Origin: Marimicrobium sp913061115
GTDB lineage: Bacteria > Pseudomonadota > Gammaproteobacteria > Pseudomonadales > Halieaceae
Assembly (NCBI RefSeq): GCF_047729875.1
Contig: NZ_CP159826.1
Coordinates: 3,038,001 to 3,102,000, forward strand
Direction: 5' to 3'
Length of the DNA stretch: 64,000 nucleotides
A program made the translations under genes and the position numbers. Each line of letters begins with the position of its first letter. Within the stretch, counting starts at the first letter, position 1. The notes under the pieces are model-generated. The model did no database searches. It was not told the origin of the DNA and saw only the letters and a list, made by a program, of their open reading frames with translations. Positions 26,856-36,111 of the stretch are shown here, in pieces.

Positions 26856-28463
26856 ATGGCACTGCTGGATTCACGCATCAATACTCGGGACGACATTTTC
26901 GGAAAAAATCGGGAACACATGGAAGTGCAGGTTGATGACCTGCGACAGCGAGTCGATGTTATTCACCAAGGAGGTGGCAAAAAGGCTCAGGAGCGTCACA
27001 CCTCCCGCGGCAAGCTACTCCCGCGGGAGCGACTCAATGCCTTACTGGATCCGGGCTCTCCATTTTTAGAGCTGTCCCAGCTCGCCGCCTACAAAGTCTA
27101 TACAGACGATGTGCCGGGCGCCGGAATCATTACCGGTATTGGCCGCGTCTCCGGTCTGGAATGCATGATCTTTATAAACGACGCCACGGTTAAGGGCGGC
27201 GCCTACTATCCGCTCACAGTAAAAAAACAGGGTCGAGCGCAAACCATTGCCGAAGAGAATCACTTGCCCTGCCTCTACCTCGTGGATTCTGGTGGTGCCT
27301 TTTTGCCGTTACAGGACGAGGTATTTCCGGATCGCGAGCACTTCGGGCACGCGTTCTACAATCAGGCACGTATGTCATCGAAGGGAATCCCACAGATAGC
27401 CGCGGTGCTGGGTTCCTGCACCGCCGGCGGGGCTTATTTGCCCGCTATGGCGGATGAATCCATTATCGTCAAAAATCAGGGGACCATTTTCTTGGGTGGA
27501 CCCCCGTTAGTAAAAGCCGCTACCGGTGAAATCGTTTCGGCGGAAGAGCTAGGCGGAGCTGATGTGCACTGCCGTACCTCCGGCGTCACCGACCATTATG
27601 CCAACAATGATCATCACGCTCTGGAACTGTTACGTCGCTCAGTGAGTCGCCTGAATCGAGTCAAGCCCGTTACCATAGACGTGCAACCTAGCGTCGAGCC
27701 GCTCTATCCTGTGAAAGACATTTATGGCGTGATTCCTGCTGACACCAAACAGCCTTACGATGTACGCGAAGTGATTGCCCGCATCGTCGATGGCTCAGAT
27801 TTTGACGAATTTAAAGCGCTGTTCGGTGAGACGCTAGTCTGTGGCTTCGCGCGTATTCACGGATACCCGGTGGGCATCGTCGCGAACAACGGCATACTAT
27901 TCAGTGAGTCAGCGGTCAAGGGGGCTCACTTCGTCACGTTGTGCGCGCAGCGGAAAATACCATTGGTATTCCTGCAGAACATCACGGGTTTCATGGTGGG
28001 CAAGCAATATGAGGCAGGGGGTATCGCTCGTCACGGTGCAAAAATGGTGCACGCCGTAGCCTGTGCCAGAGTGCCCAAATTTACGGTGATGATAGGGGGA
28101 TCATTCGGCGCGGGTAACTACGCCATGTGTGGACGTGCCTATGAGCCGCGCTTTCTTTTCATGTGGCCTAACGCTCGTATCTCAGTCATGGGTGGCGAGC
28201 AGGCAGCGGGGGTACTCGCTACGATAAAACAGGACCAGATGGCGCGCGATGACAAGCTCATGAGCCCCGAAGAGGAGGCTGCCTTCAAGCAGCCTATTAT
28301 CGATTTGTATGAAGAACAGGGGCACCCCTACTACGCGTCAGCGCGATTATGGGATGACGGGGTGATAGATCCGGCAGATACCCGCAAGGTCCTGGGTCTC
28401 TGTATTTCAGCGTCATTGAATGCGCCAATTGAGGAGACGTCTTTCGGCGTATTCAGGATGTGA
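26856..28463 (+). CDS. liuB: methylcrotonyl-CoA carboxylase, carboxyltransferase subunit
   Basis: A 535-residue beta subunit that transfers CO2 from carboxybiotin to 3-methylcrotonyl-CoA. The start MALLDSRINT follows TAGGAGCACACAC. The crotonase-like halves show GTIFLGGPPLVKAATGE and, in the second half, GGSFGAGNYAMCGRAY and ISVMGGEQAAGVL, typical of methylcrotonyl/acyl-CoA carboxylase beta chains. The partner LiuD is encoded 68 bases downstream. No hydratase gene (liuC) separates them. Confidence 0.95.
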   Translation: MALLDSRINTRDDIFGKNREHMEVQVDDLRQRVDVIHQGGGKKAQERHTSRGKLLPRERLNALLDPGSPFLELSQLAAYKVYTDDVPGAGIITGIGRVSGLECMIFINDATVKGGAYYPLTVKKQGRAQTIAEENHLPCLYLVDSGGAFLPLQDEVFPDREHFGHAFYNQARMSSKGIPQIAAVLGSCTAGGAYLPAMADESIIVKNQGTIFLGGPPLVKAATGEIVSAEELGGADVHCRTSGVTDHYANNDHHALELLRRSVSRLNRVKPVTIDVQPSVEPLYPVKDIYGVIPADTKQPYDVREVIARIVDGSDFDEFKALFGETLVCGFARIHGYPVGIVANNGILFSESAVKGAHFVTLCAQRKIPLVFLQNITGFMVGKQYEAGGIARHGAKMVHAVACARVPKFTVMIGGSFGAGNYAMCGRAYEPRFLFMWPNARISVMGGEQAAGVLATIKQDQMARDDKLMSPEEEAAFKQPIIDLYEEQGHPYYASARLWDDGVIDPADTRKVLGLCISASLNAPIEETSFGVFRM

Positions 28464-28531
28464 TGCGCTTGATCGATCGTTGTTTCTCATTTCTCCGCTC
28501 TCTACCGAATAAGGTGCGAGGTTAGGACATC

Positions 28532-30529
28532 ATGTTTAAAAAAATTCTCATTGCCAACCGCGGTGAAATTGCCTGCCGCATTATCAAGACGGCACGGCGT
28601 ATGGGTGTGGCAACCGTAGCGGTGTATTCAGATGCAGATCGTGATGCGCTGCATGTAAAACTGGCGGACGAGGCGATCCATATTGGCGCAGCTCCCGCGC
28701 GGGAGTCCTACCTGCTGGGAGACAAGATACTGGCGGCCGCGCAAATTACGCACGCGCAAGCCATACATCCAGGCTATGGTTTCCTGTCAGAAAATGCTGA
28801 TTTTGCAGCGGCCTGTGCGGATCAGGGTGTGGTATTTATTGGTCCCGGTGTTGCGGCGATTGCATCCATGGGCAGCAAATCTGCGGCCAAACGTATTATG
28901 GAGCAGGCGGGTGTGCCACTGGTGCCCGGCTATCATGGGAATGATCAGGACCCAGCGCGGCTAAAGTCTGCGGCTCAATCAATGGGATACCCAGTGCTGC
29001 TCAAAGCAACCGCTGGCGGCGGCGGCAAAGGAATGCGCCAAGTGTCGTCGGCAGACGAATTCGACGAGGCGCTGGCCGCTGCCAAACGAGAGTCCCTGGC
29101 CAGTTTTAGTGATGACACAATGCTAGTGGAAAAATATCTCATCAAACCGCGGCACGTGGAATTCCAAATATTTTTCGATCATCTGGGACACGGTATTTAC
29201 CTGGCGGAACGTGATTGTTCGGTGCAGCGACGTCACCAGAAAATTATTGAAGAAGCCCCCGCTCCGGGTATGACTGACACACTGCGACAGGCGATGGGTG
29301 AAACCGCCATCACGGCGGCGCGCGCCATCGACTACCGTGGAGCGGGTACCGTAGAATTTTTGCTACAACAGGACGACAGCTTTTATTTTATGGAGATGAA
29401 CACCCGCCTACAAGTTGAGCATCCGATCACGGAGATGATTACGGGGCTGGACTTAGTGGAGTGGCAGTTACGGGTCGCATGTGGCGAACCCCTGCCACTG
29501 ACACAGGAGGCAGTGCACATTCGCGGACATGCGTTTGAAGCGAGAGTCTATGCGGAAGACCCGGATAACGACTTCTTGCCGGTTACCGGTACATTGGATT
29601 TTTTACGCCCACCCGATGAATCCCGGTATGTGCGGGTAGACACCGGAGTATGCCAAGGTGATCACATCAGCGTGTACTACGACCCGATGATCGCTAAATT
29701 AATTGTTTGGGACGAATCCCGTGATCGCGCGCTGCAGAGACTCAGTACGGCGCTCTCGCAATATCGCATCAGCGGCACCGTCACCAATCTCGACTTCCTC
29801 TACAACCTAGCCACCTGCCATCCCTTTGAGGAGGCACAGTTGGATACAGGCTTTATCGATGAGCATGCGCAGTTACTTTTCCATACACACCGCGGGAACC
29901 TCGAGCGCGAATTGCCGCTAGCCGCATTAGCATTGCTACTGCATAAGCAGCGACGAGCCAAATTGACCGCCTCTTGCATTGACCCCTACTCTCCGTGGCA
30001 AGACACCAACGCATGGCGTCTGAACGGACCGCACAGTCACCATATCACGCTGCACTGCCAGCAACAGGATTACGCTATCGAGTTAGAGCAGCGGGGGACA
30101 CAGTATCGGGTGCGCGCAGCAGGTCATGAAACGCTGTTGGCGGGCACACTGGAGGACGATACACTGCATCTTGAAATCGACGGGCACCGACGCCGCGCTA
30201 CCCTGGCACACACGCACGACAGTTTTACCCTTTATTTGCCAGAGGGCGCCTGCCATTTTCACGAAGTCTTTGCTGACACAGGTGAAGCAGAGGACACCGG
30301 CGGTGATGGCGGACTGCGGGCGCCAATGAACGGCACGATCGTCACGCTGCTGGCGCGAGTGGGCGATCAGATAGAAACCGGCGCGCCCCTGTTGGTCATG
30401 GAAGCGATGAAAATGGAACACACTATTCGGGCACCCTGTCCTGGCATAGTGCAAGCCTTCTATTATGAGAGCGGCGATTTAGTCGATGGCGGTGCAGCGC
30501 TGGTCGACTTTGTCGTCAGTGAGGAGTAA
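28532..30529 (+). CDS. liuD: methylcrotonyl-CoA carboxylase, biotin subunit
   Basis: A 665-residue alpha subunit with biotin carboxylase (about residues 1-445), a BT linker and a C-terminal biotinyl domain. GGGGKGMR is the ATP-grasp loop, EMNTRLQVEHPITEM the active-site segment, and EAMKM holds biotin acceptor Lys627, the modification site for BirA. It carboxylates biotin with bicarbonate and ATP and works with LiuB. The 68-base gap before it has GGTGCGAGGTTAGGACATC as leader; liuE follows after 6 bases. Confidence 0.96.
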   Translation: MFKKILIANRGEIACRIIKTARRMGVATVAVYSDADRDALHVKLADEAIHIGAAPARESYLLGDKILAAAQITHAQAIHPGYGFLSENADFAAACADQGVVFIGPGVAAIASMGSKSAAKRIMEQAGVPLVPGYHGNDQDPARLKSAAQSMGYPVLLKATAGGGGKGMRQVSSADEFDEALAAAKRESLASFSDDTMLVEKYLIKPRHVEFQIFFDHLGHGIYLAERDCSVQRRHQKIIEEAPAPGMTDTLRQAMGETAITAARAIDYRGAGTVEFLLQQDDSFYFMEMNTRLQVEHPITEMITGLDLVEWQLRVACGEPLPLTQEAVHIRGHAFEARVYAEDPDNDFLPVTGTLDFLRPPDESRYVRVDTGVCQGDHISVYYDPMIAKLIVWDESRDRALQRLSTALSQYRISGTVTNLDFLYNLATCHPFEEAQLDTGFIDEHAQLLFHTHRGNLERELPLAALALLLHKQRRAKLTASCIDPYSPWQDTNAWRLNGPHSHHITLHCQQQDYAIELEQRGTQYRVRAAGHETLLAGTLEDDTLHLEIDGHRRRATLAHTHDSFTLYLPEGACHFHEVFADTGEAEDTGGDGGLRAPMNGTIVTLLARVGDQIETGAPLLVMEAMKMEHTIRAPCPGIVQAFYYESGDLVDGGAALVDFVVSEE

Positions 30530-30535
30530 TCACCC

Positions 30536-31438
30536 ATGAGCCTTCCTAAAACCGTTCGGCTGGTAGAGGTCGGCCCCCGAGATGGCCTACAGGGTGAATC
30601 CCAAACCATCCCCCTTGCCGCCAAGCTACAACTAATAGACGACCTGACTCGTGCCGGTCACTCCTACATCGAGGCTGGCAGTTTTGTGAACCCGAAGTGG
30701 GTGCCGCAAATGGCTGATAGTGAACAGGTCTTTAGCCGCATTGAACGCCGCCCCGGCGTTCGCTACTGCGCCCTCACACCCAACCTTCAGGGGTTTGAGC
30801 GCGCATTGGCCGTTGGCGCTGACGAAGTCGCTATTTTTGCCGTCGCCTCAGAGACCTTCTCCCATAAAAATATCAACTGCAGCATCGAAGAGAGCCTAGT
30901 ACGTTTTCGCGAGGTGATGGAAGCCGCACAACAGCACAATATACCGGTGCGCGGTTACGTGTCCTGTGTGCTCGGCTGCCCCTACGAGGGGGAGGTGTCC
31001 TCGCAAAACGTGGCGGAGGTTACTGCCAAATTGTTTGATATGGGGTGTTATGAGGTCTCATTAGGCGACACCATTGGCGTCGGCAACGCAGGGAGCATGG
31101 AACGTCTTCTGCGTGTCTTGCTCGCACGCTTTAACCCCGATCAACTGGCCGTGCACTGCCACGACACATACGGCCAGGCGCTGAGCAATATCCTGATCGC
31201 ACTCCAGCATGGCATTCACACCATTGACGCCTCCGTCGCCGGACTGGGTGGCTGTCCGTACGCACCTGGCGCCTCGGGTAATGTCGCCACCGAGGATGTG
31301 ATCTACATGCTCCACGGCATGGGTATCGCAACCGGTATTGATCTGGAGCTATTGGTTGCGGCAGGGAGCCGAATTTCGGCGACTCTTGGCCGAACGAACG
31401 CATCCGCCGTAGCGCGGGCGCGCCTCGCAAAGCCATAA
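30536..31438 (+). CDS. liuE: hydroxymethylglutaryl-CoA lyase
   Basis: A 300-residue TIM-barrel lyase cleaving HMG-CoA to acetyl-CoA and acetoacetate, the last step of leucine degradation. GPRDGLQ holds the catalytic Arg15-Asp16, HCHDTYGQ (207-214) gives the metal histidines, and GGCPYAPGASGN contains the catalytic Cys240 loop. It begins 6 bases after liuD and closes the operon. HMG-CoA must be formed by a methylglutaconyl-CoA hydratase, which the operon does not encode. Confidence 0.96.
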   Translation: MSLPKTVRLVEVGPRDGLQGESQTIPLAAKLQLIDDLTRAGHSYIEAGSFVNPKWVPQMADSEQVFSRIERRPGVRYCALTPNLQGFERALAVGADEVAIFAVASETFSHKNINCSIEESLVRFREVMEAAQQHNIPVRGYVSCVLGCPYEGEVSSQNVAEVTAKLFDMGCYEVSLGDTIGVGNAGSMERLLRVLLARFNPDQLAVHCHDTYGQALSNILIALQHGIHTIDASVAGLGGCPYAPGASGNVATEDVIYMLHGMGIATGIDLELLVAAGSRISATLGRTNASAVARARLAKP

Positions 31439-31498
31439 ACGCAGTGCCGTATGACCCACCATCGCAGTGCCTTTCTGCGCAGATCATCCGCCGCCCTG

Positions 31499-31532
31499 AT
31501 ACGCCTATTGGAAATCAGTCACAATGGCGTAT
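31499..31532 (+). other. hairpin upstream of yaeQ
   Basis: ATACGCC (31499-31505) pairs with GGCGTAT (31526-31532) and, after one bulged T, ATTG with CAAT. It lies between liuE and yaeQ, 60 bases after liuE. No T-run follows, so transcript-end hairpin, RNA processing site and yaeQ leader structure are all possible. Confidence 0.3.
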
Positions 31533-31565
31533 CCTCCACTCCCCCTCTAAGGACACACCCTAAAC

Positions 31566-32108
31566 ATGGCGCTCAAACCGACCATCTATAAAGCCCAAAT
31601 TGAATTAGCGGATAGCGATCGCAATTGCTATGAGTCGCTCTCCCTCACCGTAGCCAAACATCCGTCGGAAACACTGGAGCGAATGATGGTGAGACTACTG
31701 GCTTACTGTTTGAACTGTGCACGCGGATTGGAGTTCACCAAAGGGATCTCCACCGCTGACGAACCAGACTTATGGGTTCACAGCGACAGCGGGGAAATCG
31801 AACGCTGGATAGAAGTGGGGCATCCGGAGGAAGCTCGCCTACGCAAAGCTTGCGGCCGAGCTCGTCAGGTGAGCGTTTACGCGTTTGCCAAAAGCACGCC
31901 GACCTGGTGGAAATTGAACAATGAGGCCATCAGTGCATTACCGCATTTACACGTATGGCTACTTGACTGGACCGAGATTCAGTCGGCAGCCGATCTTCTC
32001 AATCGCACAGTGCAACTGAATGTCAGTATCGTGGGTGGAATCTTGTACCTCGACAATGGCAGTAATTCCACCAGCGTAGAACCTATATTGCTATGCCAAA
32101 CCGATTGA
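31566..32108 (+). CDS. yaeQ: YaeQ family protein
   Basis: A 180-residue YaeQ-family protein (PD-(D/E)xK nuclease-like fold). MALKPTIYKAQIELADSDR, YCLNCARGLEFTKGIS and WIEVGHPEEARLRKACGRARQV are family segments; the invariant E/D and K residues of the nuclease-like core are present. YaeQ has been linked to suppression of RfaH loss but its biochemistry is not settled. It is a single gene following the liu operon. Confidence 0.93.
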   Translation: MALKPTIYKAQIELADSDRNCYESLSLTVAKHPSETLERMMVRLLAYCLNCARGLEFTKGISTADEPDLWVHSDSGEIERWIEVGHPEEARLRKACGRARQVSVYAFAKSTPTWWKLNNEAISALPHLHVWLLDWTEIQSAADLLNRTVQLNVSIVGGILYLDNGSNSTSVEPILLCQTD

Positions 32109-32113
32109 CGGCC

Positions 32114-33352
32114 TTAGGAAGCAACCTTTGATTGACGCAGTGGCTGCGGGCGCAACCAGAACAATAAGAACGCCGCGTTCAGGCCCGCGTATACTAAAGC
32201 GGGAGACAATGCACTCAGACTCACGCCTCTGCTCCAAAATAGCAACAACAGCAAACCCAAAGCGCCCAGCCGCAGTAGCTCCCAATATTGCAATGCACTA
32301 GCAGCCCTCCCCTCCATCCATAGGGCAGTGGTGACAGCAGTCGCCAGCAGCATCGACCAGCCGGCAACGCCATGCCAGTATGCAAGCTCTGCGCTTTGCA
32401 TGGCGCCAAGCAATAGCACGACGGCCACTAGCTGGAAGAAACAGTAAAGTGACACTGACCGACTCATCTTAGGATCGTAGCGTTTAAAGTCGCTAAGGTC
32501 TGTCTTTGCGCGTGGGTTCTGAAGCGCAACGTCTGCTGGTCGCCAGCCGGTGCGGGCTACCCAAACTCGCAACTTGTCACGCCAAAGAGCCGTATCCCGA
32601 CTGTCCTGCGCCATGTCAACGTAAACGTGAGTTAACGCTTTAACCGGGCTCCAACTCTTAAGAGCACCCCGAATACCAAATACCGCAGGCTCATCTTTTC
32701 TCTCTTCCTGAAACGTGCCAAACAGACGATCCCAAAGGATAAACAGGCCACCATAATTGCAGTCCATGTAAAGATTATTCTGAGCATGGTGCGCACGATG
32801 ATTGGAGGGCGTAACAAAAAACCACTCAAAAAATCCCAGTTTAGGAATATGTTCAGTGTGCACCCAGAACTGGTAAATCAGGTTGATGGAACCCACGGTG
32901 ATCACCACTTCTGCAGGAATACCCAGCATATACATCGGAACAAAGAACACCCAACCGAATAAAAACCCAGTGCTAGTCTGGCGCAGGGCAGTCGTCAGGT
33001 TGTAGTCCTCGCTTTGGTGATGCGCGACATGAGCCGCCCACAAAATCGTCCGTTCGTGGCCCATACGATGCAGCCAGTAATAACAGAAATCGTAAAACAC
33101 CATGGCCAGCACCCAGGTGGACCAGTGGCGCGGATCCATTAGCGGCGTGGAGAAATGGTCAGTAATCAAAAGGTAGATAACACCGCCTACGCCCAGTGTG
33201 ACAAAACGCTGCGCCTGACTGAGGACACCCAGGAACAAACTACTAACGCTGTCGTTCAGTCGATAGGTGTTGCGCTGTTTAAGCCAGCCATAGATCAACT
33301 CCAGCACAATGGCGAGAGCAAAAAATGGGATCGCGTAAACAACAAGATTCAT
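32114..33352 (-). CDS. sterol desaturase-family membrane hydroxylase, long form
   Basis: A 412-residue integral membrane di-iron protein. HRMGH (95-99), HVAHH (108-112) and NHRAHH (184-189) are the three histidine clusters, within a roughly 260-residue catalytic part. After it comes a C-terminal block (about residues 300-400) with four more membrane segments, as in alkylglycerol monooxygenase (AGMO)-type and related proteins. The ORF runs convergent with yaeQ. It is unrelated in sequence detail to the 246-residue hydroxylase at 19485. The substrate is likely an ether lipid or fatty chain, by family analogy only. Confidence 0.88.
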   Translation of the reverse strand: MNLVVYAIPFFALAIVLELIYGWLKQRNTYRLNDSVSSLFLGVLSQAQRFVTLGVGGVIYLLITDHFSTPLMDPRHWSTWVLAMVFYDFCYYWLHRMGHERTILWAAHVAHHQSEDYNLTTALRQTSTGFLFGWVFFVPMYMLGIPAEVVITVGSINLIYQFWVHTEHIPKLGFFEWFFVTPSNHRAHHAQNNLYMDCNYGGLFILWDRLFGTFQEERKDEPAVFGIRGALKSWSPVKALTHVYVDMAQDSRDTALWRDKLRVWVARTGWRPADVALQNPRAKTDLSDFKRYDPKMSRSVSLYCFFQLVAVVLLLGAMQSAELAYWHGVAGWSMLLATAVTTALWMEGRAASALQYWELLRLGALGLLLLLFWSRGVSLSALSPALVYAGLNAAFLLFWLRPQPLRQSKVAS

Positions 33353-33368
33353 AAAACGGAGCCTATAA

Positions 33369-34001
33369 TCACTGCGCCGATTCCAGAAAGGCTTTAGACT
33401 TGGCGGCAGAGGCGGTCAACGCATTGATCAATGCTACAATATTATTGTCCGTGTCACTTAACTCAGTCTTTCGTGACGCTATCGAAGCTTCATCCAATGC
33501 GTATTTGAAATAGGTTAAAAATTTTCTGAGCTCAGCCAACACCGGGTCGATCATGGCCTCAGAATGTTTGAGGGACTGAATCAGCGCCTCGTAGCGCTCC
33601 CAACTTGCTGCAAACTGGGCCTCGCCGTCGGCCTTCAGGCGAGCATCTGTGAGGTAGCCAATTTCGTCCCGCCAGCCCTCGAATAGTGTGATGGCCGTCT
33701 GATTCACTCCAGCAATAGTACTACTCACGGACACCGCGGCTTCAACCGAGTGGCGATAATTGTTGGATGTAGCAACAAAGATGGGCTGCAGGTCCTCGCC
33801 GGCAGCGCTGCCCAACGCTAGCAGAGTGTCTTGGTCCAAGTGCAACTGCTCAACCAATGCCAGATGAGCTTGGAGCGACACCCCCACCCGCTCCAGCAGT
33901 GGATCCAATCTGACATTTTTTGCCTGTTGAGACGAGGCATAGGTGGAAGACTGGCATAGCACCATAAGTAACGATAACGCCGGCAATAATAATCTGAGCA
34001 T
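33369..34001 (-). CDS. DUF2959-like exported protein
   Basis: A 210-residue protein with a signal peptide (about 1-22). The mature part is helical: LFEGWRDEIGYL, RYEALIQSLKHSEAMIDPVLAELRKFLTYFKYALDE follow the DUF2959 pattern (helix with MxPVLxxLxxxxxxLKxxLN). The stretch near the N-terminus has no clear match. No lipobox is obvious; Cys16 lies in LMVLCQSS, which could be a lipoprotein-like site. The gene begins 17 bases before the hydroxylase start, so the two may be co-transcribed. Function unknown. Confidence 0.6.
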   Translation of the reverse strand: MLRLLLPALSLLMVLCQSSTYASSQQAKNVRLDPLLERVGVSLQAHLALVEQLHLDQDTLLALGSAAGEDLQPIFVATSNNYRHSVEAAVSVSSTIAGVNQTAITLFEGWRDEIGYLTDARLKADGEAQFAASWERYEALIQSLKHSEAMIDPVLAELRKFLTYFKYALDEASIASRKTELSDTDNNIVALINALTASAAKSKAFLESAQ

Positions 34002-34139
34002 CAGTCTCTCCCATCACACGCCGCACTCAGCGCATGATTTAAACGCCCGCAATTATAATAGATTGGGGAGAATAACGCAGCCCTCCAAGCGCGGTTATAT
34101 CGGACCGATTGTGACTAGTGCATCTACCGGCTTACACCT

Positions 34140-34274
34140 ATGATTGTTGTCATGAACAGTGCTTCCAACACGATAACGATCGACACCTCTCTCGAAAACC
34201 AGCCCATCAAGACCTCGGCTGACCCGCCAAGGTGGCGCAACACCAGCCGCTCGATTGATACCAGAGGCACTTGA
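34140..34274 (+). CDS. possible 44-residue peptide upstream of ogt
   Basis: A short frame from ATG 34140 to TGA 34272-34274 encodes 44 residues starting MIVVMNSASNTITI. It ends 4 bases before the ogt ATG, so a coupled leader peptide is conceivable. No ribosome binding site is clear and no homology is visible. It may be an accidental open frame. Confidence 0.2.
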   Translation: MIVVMNSASNTITIDTSLENQPIKTSADPPRWRNTSRSIDTRGT

Positions 34275-34278
34275 GCCG

Positions 34279-34779
34279 ATGAATTATCAACACCTGGACA
34301 CACCGATCGGTACTTTGCGACTGGCCTCGAACGGCACGCAGCTACTTAAGATTGAGTTCGAAGGGCAGTACAACAACAATGTTGTTGAAGCCTCTGATGC
34401 CGTATTGGTCAATTGTGCGCATCAACTGACCGACTACTTTGCCGGAAAGCGACAGCGCTTTGAACTCCCGTTGCGGGCGAAAGGGACTCCCTTTCAACAG
34501 GCTGTCTGGGATGCCCTCGCTGACATTCCATACGGTGAATTGCGCAGCTACAGAGATATCGCCCGCAACATTGGCAATCCCGCTGCAGTGCGAGCGGTCG
34601 GAGCTGCCAGCGGTCGTAACCCCCTCCCCATTGTGGTGCCCTGTCATCGGGTCATTGGCAGTAATGGAAGTCTGACCGGATTTGCTGGCGGGCTGGAGAC
34701 TAAAAGGGTTCTATTGCAACTCGAAGCACGCTTAATACATGACGCTGCCACGAAAAAATCTAGCGAAAACGCCTGGTAA
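34279..34779 (+). CDS. ogt: methylated-DNA-protein-cysteine methyltransferase
   Basis: A 166-residue O6-alkylguanine-DNA alkyltransferase that repairs alkylated guanine by moving the alkyl group onto its own cysteine. PCHRVIG holds acceptor Cys122; SYRDIARNIGNPAAVRAVG is the preceding DNA-binding helix-turn-helix with the arginine finger. The start MNYQHLDTPIG begins the family domain; an eight-residue upstream extension is possible. It lacks the Ada N-terminal regulatory domain. The single-gene layout suggests constitutive expression. Confidence 0.95.
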   Translation: MNYQHLDTPIGTLRLASNGTQLLKIEFEGQYNNNVVEASDAVLVNCAHQLTDYFAGKRQRFELPLRAKGTPFQQAVWDALADIPYGELRSYRDIARNIGNPAAVRAVGAASGRNPLPIVVPCHRVIGSNGSLTGFAGGLETKRVLLQLEARLIHDAATKKSSENAW

Positions 34780-34784
34780 AAATA

Positions 34785-35033
34785 TCAGGCGTTGAGATCA
34801 GGGATCATATCGTCTTTAAGCCGCGTGATGGCGTCCTTAAGGCGTAGCTTTTCTTTTTTCAAGCGCTGTAGCAATATCTGGTTCTGATAAGGAAAGCCAT
34901 GCAGCTCTTCTATCTGAACATCCAGCGCCCGATGTTTGGTTTGCAAGTTCAGCAAACGCATACCGGGCGTCACCAATTCGTTAGCAGCTTCAGTGTCGTC
35001 AGCAACGCCGTTTTCAGGTGGCTCATTCATCAA
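34785..35033 (-). CDS. YdcH-like DUF465 protein
   Basis: An 82-residue coiled-coil protein of the YdcH/DUF465 family. The region 27-77 (LQTKHRALDVQIEELHGFPYQNQILLQRLKKEKLRLKDAI) is a heptad-rich hairpin with the H-x-LD-xxI-xEL pattern and LKKEKLRLKD near the C-terminus. Such proteins are cytosolic and of unknown function. The gene is convergent with ogt, five bases from its end. Two adjacent ATGs allow a start one codon later. Confidence 0.9.
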   Translation of the reverse strand: MMNEPPENGVADDTEAANELVTPGMRLLNLQTKHRALDVQIEELHGFPYQNQILLQRLKKEKLRLKDAITRLKDDMIPDLNA

Positions 35034-35126
35034 ATATTTTATACTGCCAGTAAGATTCTCAAGGAGGAGTGTAACTCTATACTGTGAGGGAATGCTGACA
35101 CAAGTCTACTTATGTTCACAAACACA

Positions 35127-35999
35127 CTAATCTAACCCTGCCTGGAGCAACCGCTCCCACAGTGGATGGGCGCCATCAGACATGGCATAAAAAGGCGGGC
35201 TGTAGAGTGAATCGCTGCAATTGTAGCGCAGCGGTTCTCCCTTTAGCCCCACCAGGCACCCCCCAGTGGCTTCCAATAGCGCTTGGCCTGCTGCCAGATC
35301 CCACTCACAGCACGGCGCGAAACGCGGATAGAAATCCCCTTGCCCGCGTGCCATATAGCAGAATTTCAGTGCACTACCCATGTTGCTTCTAGACACGCAG
35401 GGCCAATTCTTTTCCAGCCACTGAAGGCACGTTTGCAGTCGATCGCCATGATGGCGCCGACTCGCCAGGACCACTAGGGGCTGATCTGGCTGCAGCAGGG
35501 GTGGTACCAGTTCGCAAACCGACCAGGCGCCATCTCCGGTGTCGCTGTAACATTGCGCCAGTTGACCGGGAATACCGACGTAGGCGACCCGCTCTAAGGG
35601 CAGATACAGCAGACCCATGATGGGACGGTGGTCATCGATAAGGGCGATGTTGATAGTGAACTCGCCCGTCCTTTCCAAAAATTCTTTGGTGCCATCCAGC
35701 GGATCAATCAGCCAATAGCGACGCCACTGGCGACGATGGGTAATGTCAGCGGGGACAGACTCCTCCGACAGTACAGGAACAGTCGCATCCAGCGAGATCA
35801 ACCCCGCCTGCAGTATTGCGTGAGAGGCAAGATCAGCAAGCGTTAGCGGTGAATCATCCTGTTTGGACTCGTAATCAGCGGCTGCAGGGGCATGGTAGTG
35901 CTCACAAATAGCCTCACCTGCCTCGCGGCACAAATCGAGTAATGGCGCCACCCATTGCGGTAAGTCTTGCTGTTTTATCGTTTGTACCATAGACATCAA
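35127..35999 (-). CDS. cysQ: 3'(2'),5'-bisphosphate nucleotidase
   Basis: A 290-residue CysQ of the inositol monophosphatase fold. It removes the 3'-phosphate from PAP/PAPS, keeping sulfate assimilation running. SEESVP and DPLDGTKEF supply the metal-binding Glu/Asp residues, and CCEWDLAAGQALLEATGG the third motif. The codons ATG-ATG-TCT-ATG at the start mean the exact initiation may be up to three codons later. The gene diverges from yrfG. The sulfatase at 3456 may release sulfate independently; no operon link is visible. Confidence 0.95.
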   Translation of the reverse strand: MMSMVQTIKQQDLPQWVAPLLDLCREAGEAICEHYHAPAAADYESKQDDSPLTLADLASHAILQAGLISLDATVPVLSEESVPADITHRRQWRRYWLIDPLDGTKEFLERTGEFTINIALIDDHRPIMGLLYLPLERVAYVGIPGQLAQCYSDTGDGAWSVCELVPPLLQPDQPLVVLASRRHHGDRLQTCLQWLEKNWPCVSRSNMGSALKFCYMARGQGDFYPRFAPCCEWDLAAGQALLEATGGCLVGLKGEPLRYNCSDSLYSPPFYAMSDGAHPLWERLLQAGLD

Positions 36000-36111
36000 T
36001 ATACCACTGCTCGGTGCCCTGAACGCTTAGACTCTGCTATCAGACGCAAAAAAAGGCATAATCACACCCAATGACCAATAAGAGACCACGGCTGGGGCCC
36101 GAGAACAACGC

